From contig NZ_FNJD01000002.1 of the NCBI RefSeq assembly GCF_900103185.1, positions 62,001 to 126,000 of the forward strand: a stretch of DNA of 64,000 bases. The letters are read 5' to 3'. Shown one piece after another: positions 25,046 to 36,100 of the stretch. The notes under the pieces were generated by a model. It was not told where the DNA came from and made no database searches. It saw only the letters and a program-made list of their open reading frames with translations. The position numbers were made by a program, and so were the translations under genes. The stretch's first letter is position 1. The number at the start of each line of letters is the position of its first letter. Origin of the DNA: Sulfitobacter litoralis. GTDB taxonomy: Bacteria; Pseudomonadota; Alphaproteobacteria; Rhodobacterales; Rhodobacteraceae.

Positions 25046-25669
25046 TTACACCCGCGGTGGACGGCTTTTGTACACCGGCAAGTGCCACCCGAAATACAGC
25101 GATCCGGCACGTAGAACCCATGTTACGCAGGCCCCGACAAACAATGAAATCGAATCATCCCCTAGTATGCTGCGGGTGATAACAGCGGTGGCGGCACCAG
25201 CAAAGGCTGCTGTCACGTAAAGCTCACCCTGGCGCAAGACCAAGGGCACTTCGCCGACGACGACATCGCGCATCAGGCCACCCATGCAGCCTGTGATCAT
25301 TCCCATCAAGACAACGACGACGGCCGATTGATCCAGCGAAATCGCGATGCCCGTACCAGCGGCGACGGCCACGGCAAGGGCGATGGAATCAAGCCAAAGC
25401 AAGGCGCGATACCGGCTTTCCAAAAGGTGCGCTGATAGAAAGACCACCAGCGCGGCGGTCACACCCAGGGCAAGATGCGTGGGGTTCGCGATCCAGAAAA
25501 TCGGGTTTCGATCGAGCAGGAGATCCCGCAGAGTGCCGCCACCCAGTGCCGTCAAACAGGCGATAAAGGCAAAGCCCACCAGATCAAGCTGCGCGCGGCT
25601 GGCCACAAGAGCACCCGTGATCGCAAAGACCAGCACGGAGGCGTACTCGAGCAGGGTGAGCAGGCTCAT
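25046..25669 (-). CDS. UPF0126/TRIC-type cation channel protein
   Basis: 207 residues with seven predicted spans in two inverted repeats, each holding a glycine-rich motif: [14 protein letters not shown] (repeat one, about residue 43) and [13 protein letters not shown] (repeat two, about 130). These motifs define the bacterial homologues of trimeric intracellular cation channels, which form K+-permeable trimers. The gene overlaps rnhA by 4 bases (ATGA), so the two are cotranscribed. Physiological role in bacteria is not settled. Confidence 0.88.
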   Translation of the reverse strand: MSLLTLLEYASVLVFAITGALVASRAQLDLVGFAFIACLTALGGGTLRDLLLDRNPIFWIANPTHLALGVTAALVVFLSAHLLESRYRALLWLDSIALAVAVAAGTGIAISLDQSAVVVVLMGMITGCMGGLMRDVVVGEVPLVLRQGELYVTAAFAGAATAVITRSILGDDSISLFVGACVTWVLRAGSLYFGWHLPVYKSRPPRV

Positions 25670-26121
25670 TTTGTCTTGAACGGGGCCATGCCAGTCCGGG
25701 CCAGTTCATCCGCACGTTCGTTTTCCGGATGCCCCGCGTGGCCTTTGACCCACTCCCATGTCACCTGATGCCGCGCATTCGCGGCGTCGAGGCGCTGCCA
25801 AAGTTCTGCGTTTTTTACAGGCTTTTTCGCGGCATTTTTCCAGCCGTTTTTCTTCCAGCCAAAAATCCAGCCGGTGATCCCGTTTTTGACATAGTTACTG
25901 TCTGTGACGATCGTAATCTCGGTTGGGCGGGCCAGCGCTTCGAGGGCGCTGATGGCGGCCATGAGTTCCATACGGTTATTGGTCGTATCGGGTTCGCCGC
26001 CTTTGAGCTCGCGTTGTTTGACGATCTTGTCGCCCTCCATCGCCCGCATTAGGGCTCCCCAGCCGCCAGGACCGGGATTGCCCGAACAGGCACCGTCAGT
26101 ATATGCAATTAGCTTTGTCAT
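25666..26121 (-). CDS. rnhA: Ribonuclease HI
   Basis: Cuts RNA in RNA/DNA hybrids and removes R-loops. 151 residues with the four acidic catalytic positions in place: [14 protein letters not shown] (Asp), [10 protein letters not shown] (Glu), [11 protein letters not shown] (Asp) and [16 protein letters not shown] (His and final Asp). The basic protrusion [17 protein letters not shown], absent from some short RNases H, is present. Starts 69 bases after the DUF3429 gene. Confidence 0.97.
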   Translation of the reverse strand: MTKLIAYTDGACSGNPGPGGWGALMRAMEGDKIVKQRELKGGEPDTTNNRMELMAAISALEALARPTEITIVTDSNYVKNGITGWIFGWKKNGWKNAAKKPVKNAELWQRLDAANARHQVTWEWVKGHAGHPENERADELARTGMAPFKTK

Positions 26122-26190
26122 AGGGCTGCCTTATCCAGTCTGGCGTGGGGGCGTCCAGTCTATTTTGACTTGGATAGGCGACTTTTGTCG

Positions 26191-26643
26191 TTAAAGAAAG
26201 ACGCCCACGGCGAGACAGGCCAGCACCACAACAGTCAGCAGCGTGCGCAGTTTCAACCACCAGCGCGGCGCAAGACGCCAGTGCCAGAACGCTGCATCCA
26301 AGACGAGCAGACCGGCAAAACCGAACATCAGGTTCAACCCAGACCCGACAGGACCGCCGCTGGTCATGAAAAATGCCCACAGCGCCGGGAGTACAGCAAG
26401 GATATACCCAGCAGTGGCCTTGGCCCCGCTGGTCTTTGTTGCGAACCCCCATAGCACGCCAGACATGAAGGAAAGGATAACGGTGCCATAGAATAATTGA
26501 ATATAAGGCCCGACAAAGCGCCCGCCTAAGGTCGTAGCCCCCCAATTGGCCAAGGGGTCAACCAGCCCGGTCAGCGCCCCCCAGATGAACGGGATCAGAC
26601 CGGCAAGGCCAAGCCAGAGCGGTGCGCGGGGAATGCCGGTCAT
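26191..26643 (-). CDS. DUF3429-family membrane protein
   Basis: 150 residues with five hydrophobic segments. The family features are [16 protein letters not shown] at the N-terminus and [19 protein letters not shown] in the second/third span, where a conserved Tyr-Gly and Gly-x-x-W-Gly occur. No enzyme residues are apparent. It overlaps the ispH stop by 4 bases (ATGA), so it is made from the same mRNA. Function unknown. Confidence 0.82.
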   Translation of the reverse strand: MTGIPRAPLWLGLAGLIPFIWGALTGLVDPLANWGATTLGGRFVGPYIQLFYGTVILSFMSGVLWGFATKTSGAKATAGYILAVLPALWAFFMTSGGPVGSGLNLMFGFAGLLVLDAAFWHWRLAPRWWLKLRTLLTVVVLACLAVGVFL

Positions 26644-27590
26644 GCGGGCACGCGCAGAACGCGGGGGACCTTGAACTCGACGTTTTCAACGGCGGTTTCG
26701 ACCAATTCGGTGGTCACCTCATAGCGGTCTTTGAAGGCGTCGATTACTTCATTGATCAGTTGCTCGGGGGCGGAAGCACCCGCCGTGATGCCGATACTTG
26801 CGATGCCTTCAAGGCTGCGCCAATCAATATCCGTCGCGCGCTGTACCAGCTGCGCATATTCACACCCAGCACGCGATCCAACCTCGACAAGACGGCGGGA
26901 ATTCGACGAATTCGGCGCGCCAACCACCAGCATCGCATCGCATTTCGGAGCCATTGCCTTGACCGCTTCTTGGCGGTTGGTGGTGGCATAGCAGATGTCT
27001 TCTTTGTGAGGCCCGATGATTTGGGGGAAACGGCGGTTCAGTGCGGCGACGATTTCCGCGGTGTCATCAACGCTCAGCGTGGTCTGGGTGACATATGCCA
27101 GTTTTGTCGGATCGCGCACATCGACGGTATCAACATCGGCCGGGGTTTCAACGAGCAGAACCTCGCCCGGTGGCAGTTGTCCCATCGTCCCGACGGTTTC
27201 GGGGTGTCCCGCGTGACCGATCATGATCATCTGCAAACCCGCATCGGCATGTCGCTGTGCTTCGATATGAACCTTAGAAACAAGCGGGCAGGTGGCGTCG
27301 ACATACACCATATTGCGCGCTTCCGCTTTGGCAGGCACGGCCTTGGGTACCCCGTGAGCTGAGAAGATCACGGGTCGGTCATCGGGGCATTCCGAAAGCT
27401 CTTCGACAAAGATTGCGCCGCGTTCGCGCAATCCATCAACGACAAATTTATTGTGCACGATTTCGTGGCGCACGTAGACTGGTGCGCCCCACTTTTCGAT
27501 GGCCATTTCGACGATCTTGATCGCACGGTCCACGCCCGCACAGAACCCGCGCGGTGCGGCAAGGTATAGGGTCAAAGGCGGTTTGGTCAT
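26640..27590 (-). CDS. ispH: 4-hydroxy-3-methylbut-2-enyl diphosphate reductase
   Basis: Last step of the MEP isoprenoid pathway, giving IPP and DMAPP; a 4Fe-4S enzyme. 316 residues from the ATG that has a GAGGAG site. The three cluster Cys are in [11 protein letters not shown] (Cys17), [11 protein letters not shown] and [11 protein letters not shown]; the active-site Glu lies in the HAGHPETVG region and SNSRRLVEV is the diphosphate-binding loop. First gene of the ispH-DUF3429-rnhA-TRIC run. Confidence 0.97.
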   Translation of the reverse strand: MTKPPLTLYLAAPRGFCAGVDRAIKIVEMAIEKWGAPVYVRHEIVHNKFVVDGLRERGAIFVEELSECPDDRPVIFSAHGVPKAVPAKAEARNMVYVDATCPLVSKVHIEAQRHADAGLQMIMIGHAGHPETVGTMGQLPPGEVLLVETPADVDTVDVRDPTKLAYVTQTTLSVDDTAEIVAALNRRFPQIIGPHKEDICYATTNRQEAVKAMAPKCDAMLVVGAPNSSNSRRLVEVGSRAGCEYAQLVQRATDIDWRSLEGIASIGITAGASAPEQLINEVIDAFKDRYEVTTELVETAVENVEFKVPRVLRVPA

Positions 27591-27734
27591 CAATCTCTCC
27601 TCGGGCTGGGGCCATAGGTAAGGGTTGCGCCGCGCATCGTCCAGACCGGCGGCGGCACAGTCTGCTGCTTCGAGTGCAGGCGCACCTATCGCAGGGGCAT
27701 GGCAGCTGCGGAGATGTAGGCGCGGGGTAGCGGC

Positions 27735-28280
27735 TTATTCGTCCGGTGTTTCACGTGGAGGCCGGCCAATAACGTCGCGCAGGTCTTCGAGCTCGATGAA
27801 ATTGTCGACCTGACGGCGTAATTCGTCAGAGATCATAGGCGGTTGGCTGCGGATTGTGCTGACAACAGACACGCGGACACCCTGCCGTTGCAGGCTTTCC
27901 ACCAGCGGGCGAAAATCCCCGTCACCGGAAAAGATCACGATATGGTCAAGATGTGGCGCGAGCTCCATCGCGTCGACCGCAAGCTCGATATCCATGTTTC
28001 CCTTAACCTTGCGGCGACCCATGCTATCCGTGTATTCTTTGGCGGGCTTGGTCACCATCGAGAACCCGTTGTAGTTCAGCCAGTCGACCAATGGTCGTAT
28101 CGGCGAATATTCGTCATTCTCGAGAAGGGCAGTGTAATAAAATGCACGCAATAGCTTCCCGCGCCGCATAAATTCCTGCCGCAACAGCTTGTAGTCGATA
28201 TCAAAGCCCAGGTTCTTGGCGGCGGCGTAGAGGTTAGAGCCGTCAATGAACAAAGCTAAGCGTTCGTCCTTGTAGAACAT
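27735..28280 (-). CDS. NYN-domain (LabA/DUF88) putative ribonuclease
   Basis: 181 residues of PIN-like fold. Acidic residues expected at the metal site are present: LFIDGSNLY (Asp13 region), GNMDIELAVDAME (two Asp) and IFSGDGDFRPLV (two Asp). The SGDGDF motif is diagnostic for the LabA/YhaM-like NYN group. Such proteins are thought to act on RNA. It stands alone on its strand, divergent from folK. The C-terminal 30 residues are charged and probably flexible. Confidence 0.88.
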   Translation of the reverse strand: MFYKDERLALFIDGSNLYAAAKNLGFDIDYKLLRQEFMRRGKLLRAFYYTALLENDEYSPIRPLVDWLNYNGFSMVTKPAKEYTDSMGRRKVKGNMDIELAVDAMELAPHLDHIVIFSGDGDFRPLVESLQRQGVRVSVVSTIRSQPPMISDELRRQVDNFIELEDLRDVIGRPPRETPDE

Positions 28281-28407
28281 GAAATGCCTTCCTAATACAC
28301 GTCGTTCGGAAAACTGCGTCGTGTAGCGCTGCTATAAAACGAAATGTTTCAAAATGAGTTTCCGACTTTAATAACATACTACCTAAGAGTTTTTGAGGGG
28401 GCAGCAA

Positions 28408-29010
28408 GTGAAGACATTCGGCAAGGCCCGTGACGATGGGGCACAAATCGGCAGGGAAGCGCTGATCGCCTTGGGGGGGAATCAATCTTCGGTTGCGGGA
28501 GGGCCCGCTGATACGGTGATGAAGTCGCTTAAAATACTAGAGAATATGGCGGTACAAGTCGTCGCTGTTAGTCCGCTCTACTCAACCCATGCGTATCCGC
28601 CAGGGTCTGGCCCAAACTTTGTAAATACAACCGCAAGGATTAGATTCGACGGCGAGGCCGATCAGATTTTAGCCATTCTTCACGCTGTAGAGGGGCAGTT
28701 GGGGCGCGAAAGGACAAACCGTTGGGGCCCCCGTACGGTGGATCTGGATTTGATCGCGATGGGGGATACGGTGCTGCCCGATGCAAAGACACAGGCCCTC
28801 TGGCGCAAGCTTGCATTCGACCAACAGTCGGTTCGCGCACCAAATGAACTGATCCTGCCACACCCTCGTTTACAAGATCGCGCCTTCGTACTGGTGCCGC
28901 TTGCCGACATCGCGCCGGACTGGCGTCATCCGCTGATTGGCAAAACAGTTCAAGAGATGTTGAATGACCTACCTGAGGCAGATAAAAAGGGGGTATGGCC
29001 CATGGAATAG
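28408..29010 (+). CDS. folK: 2-amino-4-hydroxy-6-hydroxymethyldihydropteridine diphosphokinase
   Basis: Adds pyrophosphate to the pterin in folate synthesis. 200 residues from a GTG preceded at 6 bases by GAGGGGG; the upstream TTG overlaps that site. Diagnostic parts: IALGGN-S near residue 15, ESPLYST-like VSPLYSTHAY, FVNTTARI, the GRERTNRWGPRTVDLDLIAMGD block (Arg, Asp-x-Asp metal ligands) and LPHPRLQDRAFVLVPLADI. Followed by rpoZ after 70 bases. Confidence 0.94.
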   Translation: MKTFGKARDDGAQIGREALIALGGNQSSVAGGPADTVMKSLKILENMAVQVVAVSPLYSTHAYPPGSGPNFVNTTARIRFDGEADQILAILHAVEGQLGRERTNRWGPRTVDLDLIAMGDTVLPDAKTQALWRKLAFDQQSVRAPNELILPHPRLQDRAFVLVPLADIAPDWRHPLIGKTVQEMLNDLPEADKKGVWPME

Positions 29011-29080
29011 GGCCTTGTAAATTCCGCCGATGGCTTCTAAATAGTCGGCTTCTTGCAGCATTCATGATTGGAGCATCCCC

Positions 29081-29434
29081 ATGGCCCGCGTCACTGTCGA
29101 AGATTGTGTAGATAAAGTGCCAAACCGGTTCGAGCTTGTCATGCTTGCCGCGCACCGTGCCCGCGAAATTGCGGCTGGTTCGCCGGTCACTGTTGATCGT
29201 GATAACGACAAGAACCCTGTCGTTTCCCTGCGCGAGATTGCAGATGAAACGCAGTCGGCTGACGATCTGCGCGAACGTCTGATCGAAAGCAATCAGAACC
29301 AAATCGAAGTCGATGAACCCGAAGAGGACGCGATGGCGCTTCTTATGGGGGCAGAACAAGATAAGCCCGAAGAGGACAGCATGTCCGAAGAAATGCTGCT
29401 GCGGCAGTTGATGGCGGCGCAAGGGCAGGGCTAA
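29081..29434 (+). CDS. rpoZ: RNA polymerase omega subunit
   Basis: 117 residues; stabilises beta' in RNA polymerase and forms part of a ppGpp site. The conserved opening [30 protein letters not shown] is complete. The C-terminal half is acidic (two EPEEDxM/KPEEDSM repeats), typical of alphaproteobacterial omega. A TTGTAA-N17-TAAATA pair lies 40-65 bases upstream as a weak promoter candidate. Followed by the ppGpp enzyme gene, a very common pairing. Confidence 0.96.
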   Translation: MARVTVEDCVDKVPNRFELVMLAAHRAREIAAGSPVTVDRDNDKNPVVSLREIADETQSADDLRERLIESNQNQIEVDEPEEDAMALLMGAEQDKPEEDSMSEEMLLRQLMAAQGQG

Positions 29435-29470
29435 GGCCCGCGCCCTTCGGGGCTTATAGGCAGGACAGGC

Positions 29471-31621
29471 ATGAACACCGCCGACATTACGGCTGAAGAC
29501 CTTATCGCGCTTGTGCGCGCTTATAACCCTAAGACAAACGAAAATCATATTCGGCTGGCCTATGAATATGGCCAGCAGATGCATGACGGGCAGTTCCGCC
29601 ATTCAGGCGAGCCCTATTTCACGCATCCGGTCTCTGTTGCGGCTATTTTGACCGAACAGCAGCTGGATGACGCGACTATCATTACCGCATTGCTGCACGA
29701 CACGATCGAGGACACGAAAGCGTCCTACCGCAGCGTCGATGAAAAGTTCGGGCGTGACGTGGCCGAGCTGGTTGATGGCGTGACCAAGCTGACCAACTTG
29801 CAGTTGAATTCTAACGAGACCAAGCAGGCCGAAAATTTTCGCAAGCTGTTTATGGCAATGTCGAAAGACCTGCGGGTTATTTTGGTTAAGTTGGCGGACC
29901 GGCTGCATAATATGCGCACGATCAAGTCGATGCGCCCTGATAAGCAGATTCAGAAAGCACGCGAAACAATGGATATCTATGCGCCTCTTGCAGGGCGTAT
30001 GGGGATGCAATGGATGCGCGAAGAGCTCGAAGATCTAGCGTTCCGGGTGCTCAACCCCGAAGGGCGGCAATCCATCATCCGGCGGTTCATCACGCTGCAG
30101 CGTGAAACCGGCGATGTGATCCAGCGCATTACCGGCGACATGCGTCACGAGCTTGAGAAGGCTGGAATCGAGGCTGAGGTATTCGGGCGGGCAAAGAAGC
30201 CCTATTCTATCTGGCGGAAAATGCAGGAAAAGCAGCAATCCTTTTCCCGTTTATCAGATATTTATGGTTTCCGCGTTATCACCACGTCGGAGGATGAATG
30301 CTACCGCGCCCTTGGAACAATCCACCGACGGTGGCGGGCTGTTCCGGGACGGTTCAAGGATTATATTAGCCAGCCTAAAACCAATGGCTACCGGTCGATC
30401 CATACCACCGTTTCAGGTCGTGATGGTAAACGGGTCGAAGTGCAGATCAGAACGCGGCAGATGCATGATGTCGCCGAATCCGGTGTGGCGGCGCATTGGT
30501 CCTATCGTGACGGTGTACGGTCCCGAAACCCGTTCGCAGTCGACCCAGTGAAATGGGTTGCACAGCTGACAGAGCAGCTTGATTCAGAGGAGGATCACGA
30601 AGATTTCCTCGAGGCGGTCAAGCTCGAGATGTATGCCGACCAAGTGTTCTGTTTTACGCCCAAGGGCGAGGTGGTCAAACTGCCCCGTGGGGCCACGCCG
30701 ATCGATTTCGCCTATGCGATTCACACGCGAATCGGCGCTGCCTGCGTCGGGGCTAAGATCGACGGTATGCGCGTTCCTTTGTGGACGCGGGTGAAAAACG
30801 GTCAGTCAATCGAAATTATTACCGCCCAAGGTCAAACACCGCAGGCAACGTGGCTGGATATTGCGACGACCGGAAAGGCGAAAACAGCGATTCGTCGCTC
30901 GCTACGTGAATTGGATCGCGCGCGCTTTGTGAGTTTGGGGCGCGAATTGGCGCGCTCGGCTTTTGAGCAGATGAATAAATCTGCGACAGAGAAAGTATTG
31001 CGCACCGCCGCGCGCAACCTGCGGCTGTCCAATGAGGAAGAACTGCTGGCGCAGCTTGGGTCGGCGGAGCTGTCGGGCCAAGAAGTGGTGCAAGCCGTCT
31101 ACCCCAACCTGCGTCCGAAACCCGGCGAACATGTCGACCGCAAACGGGCGGTTGTAGGCTTGGAAGCGGGTCAGTCCTTTGACCGGTCCCCGTGCTGTCA
31201 GGCGCTTCCAGGGGAACGCATTGTCGGCATTACCTTCCGCGGGCAGGGCGTGAAAATACACACGATCGACTGTGAACGCCTGTCTCATTACGAGGACCAG
31301 CCCGAACGGTGGCTGGATTTGCGGTGGCACGATGGTCCGCATCCGGCGATCTATGGCGCGACGCTGGAGCTGACCATCGGCAATGGCGTTGGGGTTTTGG
31401 GTCGGATCTGTACCTTGATCGGTCAATCCTCGGCCAATATCGCGGATTTGGAATTTTTGGACCGCAAGCCTGACTTTTTCCGGTTGCTGATCTACGTAGA
31501 GCTGCGAGACATTGCACATCTGCATTCTTTGATCCCCATGCTGGAGGCCGAGAGCGAAGTGGCCGAGATCAGCCGATATCGGAACCCCGATTTGTTCAAG
31601 GCAGGCAGCAAAGACGCATGA
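29471..31621 (+). CDS. rsh: Bifunctional (p)ppGpp synthetase/hydrolase Rsh
   Basis: 716 residues, the single long RelA/SpoT homologue of alphaproteobacteria. Hydrolase: HD domain about residues 45-150 with HPVSVAAIL and LLHDTIEDT intact. Synthetase: about 240-350 with GRAKKPYSIWRKM, VITTSEDECYRALG and PKTNGYRSIHTTV. TGS: about 388-450 (DQVFCFTPKGEVV). C-terminal ACT: about 625-705. Both activities are therefore predicted. It follows rpoZ after 36 bases; the omega subunit and ppGpp act on the same polymerase. Confidence 0.96.
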   Translation: MNTADITAEDLIALVRAYNPKTNENHIRLAYEYGQQMHDGQFRHSGEPYFTHPVSVAAILTEQQLDDATIITALLHDTIEDTKASYRSVDEKFGRDVAELVDGVTKLTNLQLNSNETKQAENFRKLFMAMSKDLRVILVKLADRLHNMRTIKSMRPDKQIQKARETMDIYAPLAGRMGMQWMREELEDLAFRVLNPEGRQSIIRRFITLQRETGDVIQRITGDMRHELEKAGIEAEVFGRAKKPYSIWRKMQEKQQSFSRLSDIYGFRVITTSEDECYRALGTIHRRWRAVPGRFKDYISQPKTNGYRSIHTTVSGRDGKRVEVQIRTRQMHDVAESGVAAHWSYRDGVRSRNPFAVDPVKWVAQLTEQLDSEEDHEDFLEAVKLEMYADQVFCFTPKGEVVKLPRGATPIDFAYAIHTRIGAACVGAKIDGMRVPLWTRVKNGQSIEIITAQGQTPQATWLDIATTGKAKTAIRRSLRELDRARFVSLGRELARSAFEQMNKSATEKVLRTAARNLRLSNEEELLAQLGSAELSGQEVVQAVYPNLRPKPGEHVDRKRAVVGLEAGQSFDRSPCCQALPGERIVGITFRGQGVKIHTIDCERLSHYEDQPERWLDLRWHDGPHPAIYGATLELTIGNGVGVLGRICTLIGQSSANIADLEFLDRKPDFFRLLIYVELRDIAHLHSLIPMLEAESEVAEISRYRNPDLFKAGSKDA

Positions 31622-31655
31622 TCCGCCCGGACTGCGCTGACCCAAGGACGAACTG

Positions 31656-32351
31656 TTGATTTTCAAACGCCGCGACCCCAAGCCGACAGTGCGCGCGATG
31701 GCTGAATTCATGTGGCCTCGGGGTGGTTGGACGCGGGCGTTCCATTATGTCAAACACCGTATGCGCCGGTTGCCTGATACACCCGAACGGATTGCACGCG
31801 GGATTTGGGCTGGGGTTTTCACGACATTCACGCCGTTTTACGGAATGCATTTTATCGTAGCGGCGTTGGTCTCACGGGTGATGCGGGGCAATCTGCTGGC
31901 GGCGCTGATGGGGACGTTTTTTGGCAACCCCTTAACCTACGTGCCGATTGGCTTGTCATCGCTGTCAATGGGGCACTGGATACTCGGGTCTCAGATGCAG
32001 ACGGGGGAACACCGGTCATTCGGCGGCAAGTTCTTTGACGCCGGACACGATTTATTGGCCAATTTTGTCGCGATCCTAACCAACCGCGATATGGATTGGT
32101 CCGGGCTTGAGGTATTCTGGCATCAGGTGTTTTATCCGTATTTGATCGGGGGCATTGTGCCCGGCATGATCTGCGCGACAATCGCGTATTATCTGGCTGT
32201 ACCGTTACTTCGGGCCTATCAAAAACGACGCAAGGGCGCGATTAAGGCCAAGTTTGACTCGTTGAAGAAAAAAGCCTCGGCCAAGGCAGAGGCGAAACGC
32301 AAGGCAGAGCAGGCGGCTCTGGAGGGGAAAGACCATGGCGGCACAAGGTAA
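31656..32351 (+). CDS. DUF2062-family membrane protein
   Basis: 231 residues starting at a TTG that has AAGGAC six bases upstream. DUF2062 marks: [21 protein letters not shown], then [14 protein letters not shown] with the FxxNP core. Three to four membrane spans lie between about 45 and 185; the last 45 residues are a Lys/Ala-rich cytoplasmic tail ([19 protein letters not shown]). The 3' end overlaps pdxJ by 17 bases, so the tail is encoded over the pdxJ start. Function unknown. Confidence 0.85.
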   Translation: MIFKRRDPKPTVRAMAEFMWPRGGWTRAFHYVKHRMRRLPDTPERIARGIWAGVFTTFTPFYGMHFIVAALVSRVMRGNLLAALMGTFFGNPLTYVPIGLSSLSMGHWILGSQMQTGEHRSFGGKFFDAGHDLLANFVAILTNRDMDWSGLEVFWHQVFYPYLIGGIVPGMICATIAYYLAVPLLRAYQKRRKGAIKAKFDSLKKKASAKAEAKRKAEQAALEGKDHGGTR

Positions 32352-33087
32352 GCTTCGGCTGGGTGTAAACATTGATCACGTGGCAACTGTGCGCAATGCG
32401 CGCGGTGGTGGATATCCTGATCCGCTGCGTGCCGCTCGGGCCGCGCAAGAGGCCGGGGCCGATGGAATTACGGCGCACCTGCGCGAAGATCGCCGTCACA
32501 TCACGGATGCCGATATCGAGGGTCTGCAAGAAGTGCTGACCGTGCCGCTGAACTTTGAAATGGCAGCCACCGAAGAGATGCAGGCTATCGCCTTGCGCCA
32601 CAAACCCCATGCGGTTTGCATCGTGCCCGAAAAGCGCGAGGAACGGACCACGGAGGGCGGTTTGGAAGTGGCGCGCGAAGAAAACCGGTTGGCGCACTTC
32701 ATTGCGCCTTTGCGCGAAGCAGGTAGCCGCGTCAGCATCTTTATCGCCGCCGACCAGCGTCAGATCGAAGCCGCGAACCGCATCGGGGCCGAAGTGATTG
32801 AACTGCACACCGGTGCCTATTGCGACGCCTATGCCGAAGGGCATTGGGAGGAGGCGCAAAAAGAACTTCAAAAGCTCGAGGAGATGTCGAAATTTGCGCA
32901 TGATCTAGGGCTTGAAGTGCACGCAGGCCACGGGCTGACCTATGACACCGTGAGCCCGATCGCCGCCTTCCCTGAAGTGCAAGAGCTGAACATCGGACAT
33001 TTTCTGATCGGCGAGGCTATCTTTCTGGGGCTTGGTCCCGCCATCGCCGAGATGCGCCGCCTGATGGATGACGCCCGCAAGGGCTGA
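32335..33087 (+). CDS. pdxJ: Pyridoxine 5'-phosphate synthase
   Basis: Condenses 1-deoxy-xylulose-5-phosphate with aminoacetone phosphate to form vitamin B6. 250 residues; (beta/alpha)8 barrel with [17 protein letters not shown] at the N-terminus, [25 protein letters not shown] (active-site Glu), and [12 protein letters not shown] (His) plus [15 protein letters not shown] phosphate loop. Starts within the DUF2062 gene. Followed by acpS, the usual order pdxJ-acpS-lepB-rnc-era. Confidence 0.97.
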   Translation: MAAQGKLRLGVNIDHVATVRNARGGGYPDPLRAARAAQEAGADGITAHLREDRRHITDADIEGLQEVLTVPLNFEMAATEEMQAIALRHKPHAVCIVPEKREERTTEGGLEVAREENRLAHFIAPLREAGSRVSIFIAADQRQIEAANRIGAEVIELHTGAYCDAYAEGHWEEAQKELQKLEEMSKFAHDLGLEVHAGHGLTYDTVSPIAAFPEVQELNIGHFLIGEAIFLGLGPAIAEMRRLMDDARKG

Positions 33088-33096
33088 GGGCGCAGC

Positions 33097-33504
33097 ATGA
33101 TTTTGGGCATTGGGACTGACCTTGCGAATATCGAACGGATTCAAGGCACGCTGGACCGCTTTGGGGACCGTTTTAGAAAACGCGTATTTACCGAAGTTGA
33201 ACAGCAAAAGGCTGAACGGCGGCGCGATATCGCGGGGACCTATGCCAAGCGATGGGCGGCCAAGGAAGCCTGTTCAAAGGCACTTGGTACCGGACTGCGC
33301 ATGGGGATCGCATGGCGGGACATGGCCGTGAGCAATCTTCGAACCGGCCAGCCCGTGATGGAAGTGACCGGTTGGGCCGCAGAACGTCTGGCCGAAATGA
33401 CACCCGAAGGACATGAGGCGATCATTCATGTCACGCTGACCGACGATCACCCTTGGGCCCAGGCATTTGTCGTCATCGAAGCCCGCCCCAAGGCAGGGAT
33501 CTAG
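33097..33504 (+). CDS. acpS: Holo-[acyl-carrier-protein] synthase
   Basis: Transfers phosphopantetheine from CoA to apo-ACP. 135 residues: [15 protein letters not shown] with the Mg-binding Asp, FTEVEQQ, and [16 protein letters not shown] with the second metal Glu and the catalytic Lys. Starts nine bases after pdxJ. Ordinary AcpS length and composition. Confidence 0.95.
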   Translation: MILGIGTDLANIERIQGTLDRFGDRFRKRVFTEVEQQKAERRRDIAGTYAKRWAAKEACSKALGTGLRMGIAWRDMAVSNLRTGQPVMEVTGWAAERLAEMTPEGHEAIIHVTLTDDHPWAQAFVVIEARPKAGI

Positions 33505-33615
33505 CCGCAACGGCAAATCATGGCCCAATCGGTCGATCGATCGGGGGCGGGGTTGCTTGACTTGCGGCAATGGCACCCGCATGTAACGCTCGAACGCATG
33601 AACAGGAGCGCCAAA

Positions 33616-34452
33616 ATGGCCGCCAAAGAGAAAACCGGCAACGCCTTTGTCGAAACCATCAAAACGATTGTCTATGCGCTGTTGATTGCGGGTGTCTTCC
33701 GGACCCTGTTTTTCCAGCCGTTCTGGATTCCGTCCGGGTCGATGAAAGAGACGTTGTTGATTGGTGATTTCTTGTTCGTGAACAAAATGGCCTACGGCTA
33801 TTCCTACGCGTCCTGCCCTAGCGTGATGATGCCCCGTTTCGGCATCGAAGTGGACGCAAAGGATATCTGCGGCGTGTTTGACGGCGACAACACACGTCTG
33901 TTCGGATCGGAACCTGAGCGCGGCGATGTTGTTGTTTTCCGTCACCCCGTATCGGGCCGTGACTATATCAAACGTTTGATCGGGTTGCCGGGCGATAAGG
34001 TCCAGATCACCGATGGTACTGTCAGCATCAATGGCACCGCGGTCGAGCTACGTGAGGATGGCGTTTTCGAAGAAGTCATGGACCGTCAAGGACCGCAGGG
34101 TATGCGTCCACGCTGTGAAAATGGTGCGGTCGGTGCTGGTGGGATGTGCAAAAAGACCCGCCAGATTGAAGTTCTGCCCAATGGGGTAGAGCACCCGATC
34201 TTGAACATTGGCAATCAAGCGTCGGACAACACCGGCGTGTATTCGGTGCCGGAAGGGCATTACTTTTTCATGGGCGATAACCGCGACAATTCGGCCGATA
34301 GCCGTCTTGCGCAGCAAGCCGGTGGCGTGGGTTTTGTCCCGTTCGAAAATCTGATTGGGCGCGCGGATCGAATCATGTTCAGTTCGGGGGGGCGGTCTAT
34401 GCTGTTCTTCTGGACGTGGCGGGGCGATCGTTTCTTTAAGGCGGTCAAGTGA
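33616..34452 (+). CDS. lepB: Signal peptidase I
   Basis: Cleaves signal peptides of exported proteins at the periplasmic side. The ATG chosen ([16 protein letters not shown]) has a CAGGAG site; the 32 residues further upstream in frame are not family-like. 278 residues: one membrane span at 16-36, catalytic Ser42 in PSGSM, general-base Lys in [13 protein letters not shown], and box [13 protein letters not shown] large insertion with four Cys (CPS, ICG, RCE, MCK) lies between. The stop overlaps rnc as GTGA. Confidence 0.95.
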   Translation: MAAKEKTGNAFVETIKTIVYALLIAGVFRTLFFQPFWIPSGSMKETLLIGDFLFVNKMAYGYSYASCPSVMMPRFGIEVDAKDICGVFDGDNTRLFGSEPERGDVVVFRHPVSGRDYIKRLIGLPGDKVQITDGTVSINGTAVELREDGVFEEVMDRQGPQGMRPRCENGAVGAGGMCKKTRQIEVLPNGVEHPILNIGNQASDNTGVYSVPEGHYFFMGDNRDNSADSRLAQQAGGVGFVPFENLIGRADRIMFSSGGRSMLFFWTWRGDRFFKAVK

Positions 34453-35135
34453 AGTTAAACGCTGATCTCCGGGCCTTTGAGGGCCGTATCGGGTACCATT
34501 TTACCAAGCCCGAGCTGTTGAACCGTGCGGTGACCCACGCCTCTATGTCGTCGGCCAACCGCGACGATAACCAGCGGCTTGAGTTTCTGGGCGACCGCGT
34601 CTTGGGGCTGGTGATGGCCGAAGCGCTGCTTAACCTTGATCCTGCCGCGACCGAAGGCCAGCTGGCCCCGCGGTTCAATGCACTGGTACGCAAAGAAGCC
34701 TGTGCGGAGGTCGCGCGCGAGATCGATATGGGCGCTGTGCTCAAGCTCGGTCGCTCTGAGATGCTATCAGGCGGCCGGCGCAAGCAAGCATTGTTGGGCG
34801 ACGCGATCGAGGCTATAATCGCAGCTGTCTATCTGGATGGCGGGTTTGACGAGTCCAGAGCGTTGATCCTGCGGCTGTGGGGGACGCGGGTGCTGCAGGT
34901 CAAGCAAGACGCCCGCGATGCCAAAACCGCGTTGCAGGAATGGGCACAGGCGCGCGGCTTGCCGCCACCCGCCTATGTCCAGACTGACCGGCAGGGGCCA
35001 GACCACGCCCCTGTGTTTACCATCACTGCCCGTATTGAAAGCGGGGCCAGCGCCGTTGCGTCCGCCCCGTCGAAACGTCAAGCCGAACAGGCCGCTGCCA
35101 AGACGCTCTTGGCCCAATTGGAGAGACCCTCATGA
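34449..35135 (+). CDS. rnc: Ribonuclease III
   Basis: Processes rRNA precursors and double-stranded RNA. GTG start overlapping lepB. 228 residues: RNase III domain with [19 protein letters not shown] (catalytic Glu/Asp) and [16 protein letters not shown] (second Glu), then a dsRNA-binding domain from about 155 ([20 protein letters not shown] and [14 protein letters not shown]). Overlaps era by 4 bases, so lepB-rnc-era are translated in chain. Confidence 0.97.
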   Translation: MKLNADLRAFEGRIGYHFTKPELLNRAVTHASMSSANRDDNQRLEFLGDRVLGLVMAEALLNLDPAATEGQLAPRFNALVRKEACAEVAREIDMGAVLKLGRSEMLSGGRRKQALLGDAIEAIIAAVYLDGGFDESRALILRLWGTRVLQVKQDARDAKTALQEWAQARGLPPPAYVQTDRQGPDHAPVFTITARIESGASAVASAPSKRQAEQAAAKTLLAQLERPS

Positions 35136-36040
35136 CCACGCGCGCCGGATTTATCGCCCTGATAGGCGAGCCCAACGCGGGCAAATCGACGTTGCTCAAC
35201 CGCATGGTGGGCGCGAAAGTGTCGATTGTGACCCATAAGGTGCAAACCACACGCGCCCGGATCCGCGGCGTTGCGATGGAAGGGCAAAGCCAGCTTGTGT
35301 TCGTCGACACGCCCGGTCTGTTCCAACCCCGTCGTCGGCTGGATCGCGCCATGGTGGCTGCTGCTTGGGGCGGTGCTGCAGATGCCGATGTTGTCATTCT
35401 GCTGATTGAGGCCAACCGCGGGATCACCGAAGGTGTGGAACGCATTCTCGAAGGTTTGGCCGACATCGGTAAGGGACGTAAAGTTGCGCTGGCGATCAAT
35501 AAAATCGACCGCGTTGACGCACCGGTTTTGCTGGGTCTCAGCAAAGAGATCAATGACCGATTTAATTTCGTCGAGACCTTTATGATTTCAGCGGAGCGCG
35601 GGCATGGCGTCGATACATTGCGCCAATGGCTCGCAGCTGAGTTGCCCGAGAGCCCATGGCTTTACCCCGAAGATCAGATCGCAGATCTGCCGATGCGCAT
35701 GATTGCTGCCGAAATGACCCGCGAAAAGCTCATCCTTCGCCTGCACCAAGAGCTGCCGTATCAGCTGACGGTTGAAACCGAGAATTGGGAAGAGCGCAAG
35801 GACGGGTCGGCGCGGGTAGATCAACTGATCTATGTGGTGCGTGACGGGCACAAAGGTATTGTGCTGGGCAATAAGGGCGAGACAATCAAGTCCGTCAGCA
35901 AAGCCGCGCGCGAAGAGCTCGAAGAGTTTTTGGGCCGAAAGGTTCACCTGTTCTTGCAGGTCAAGGTGCGCCCGAACTGGCTCGATGAGGCGGAGCGCTA
36001 CTCTGAAATGGGGTTGGAGTTCAAAGACGGCAATGTCTAG
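35132..36040 (+). CDS. era: GTPase Era
   Basis: Ribosome-assembly GTPase that binds the 3' end of 16S rRNA. 302 residues with GEPNAGKST (G1), T-x-T region [10 protein letters not shown] (G2), FVDTPGL (G3) and INKID (G4), then the C-terminal KH domain including [27 protein letters not shown] overlaps the rnc stop. Usual length and architecture. Confidence 0.97.
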   Translation: MTTRAGFIALIGEPNAGKSTLLNRMVGAKVSIVTHKVQTTRARIRGVAMEGQSQLVFVDTPGLFQPRRRLDRAMVAAAWGGAADADVVILLIEANRGITEGVERILEGLADIGKGRKVALAINKIDRVDAPVLLGLSKEINDRFNFVETFMISAERGHGVDTLRQWLAAELPESPWLYPEDQIADLPMRMIAAEMTREKLILRLHQELPYQLTVETENWEERKDGSARVDQLIYVVRDGHKGIVLGNKGETIKSVSKAAREELEEFLGRKVHLFLQVKVRPNWLDEAERYSEMGLEFKDGNV

Positions 36041-36100
36041 GTTTGGTGCGATCCGACCCTTCGGGGAGGAATTTTCACCATTTGGAAGCAAGGGCTTGTC

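Noticed and set aside
28640-29602. A 320-codon minus-strand frame across folK, rpoZ and rsh
   Set aside because: Spans three well-supported plus-strand genes and has no start site.
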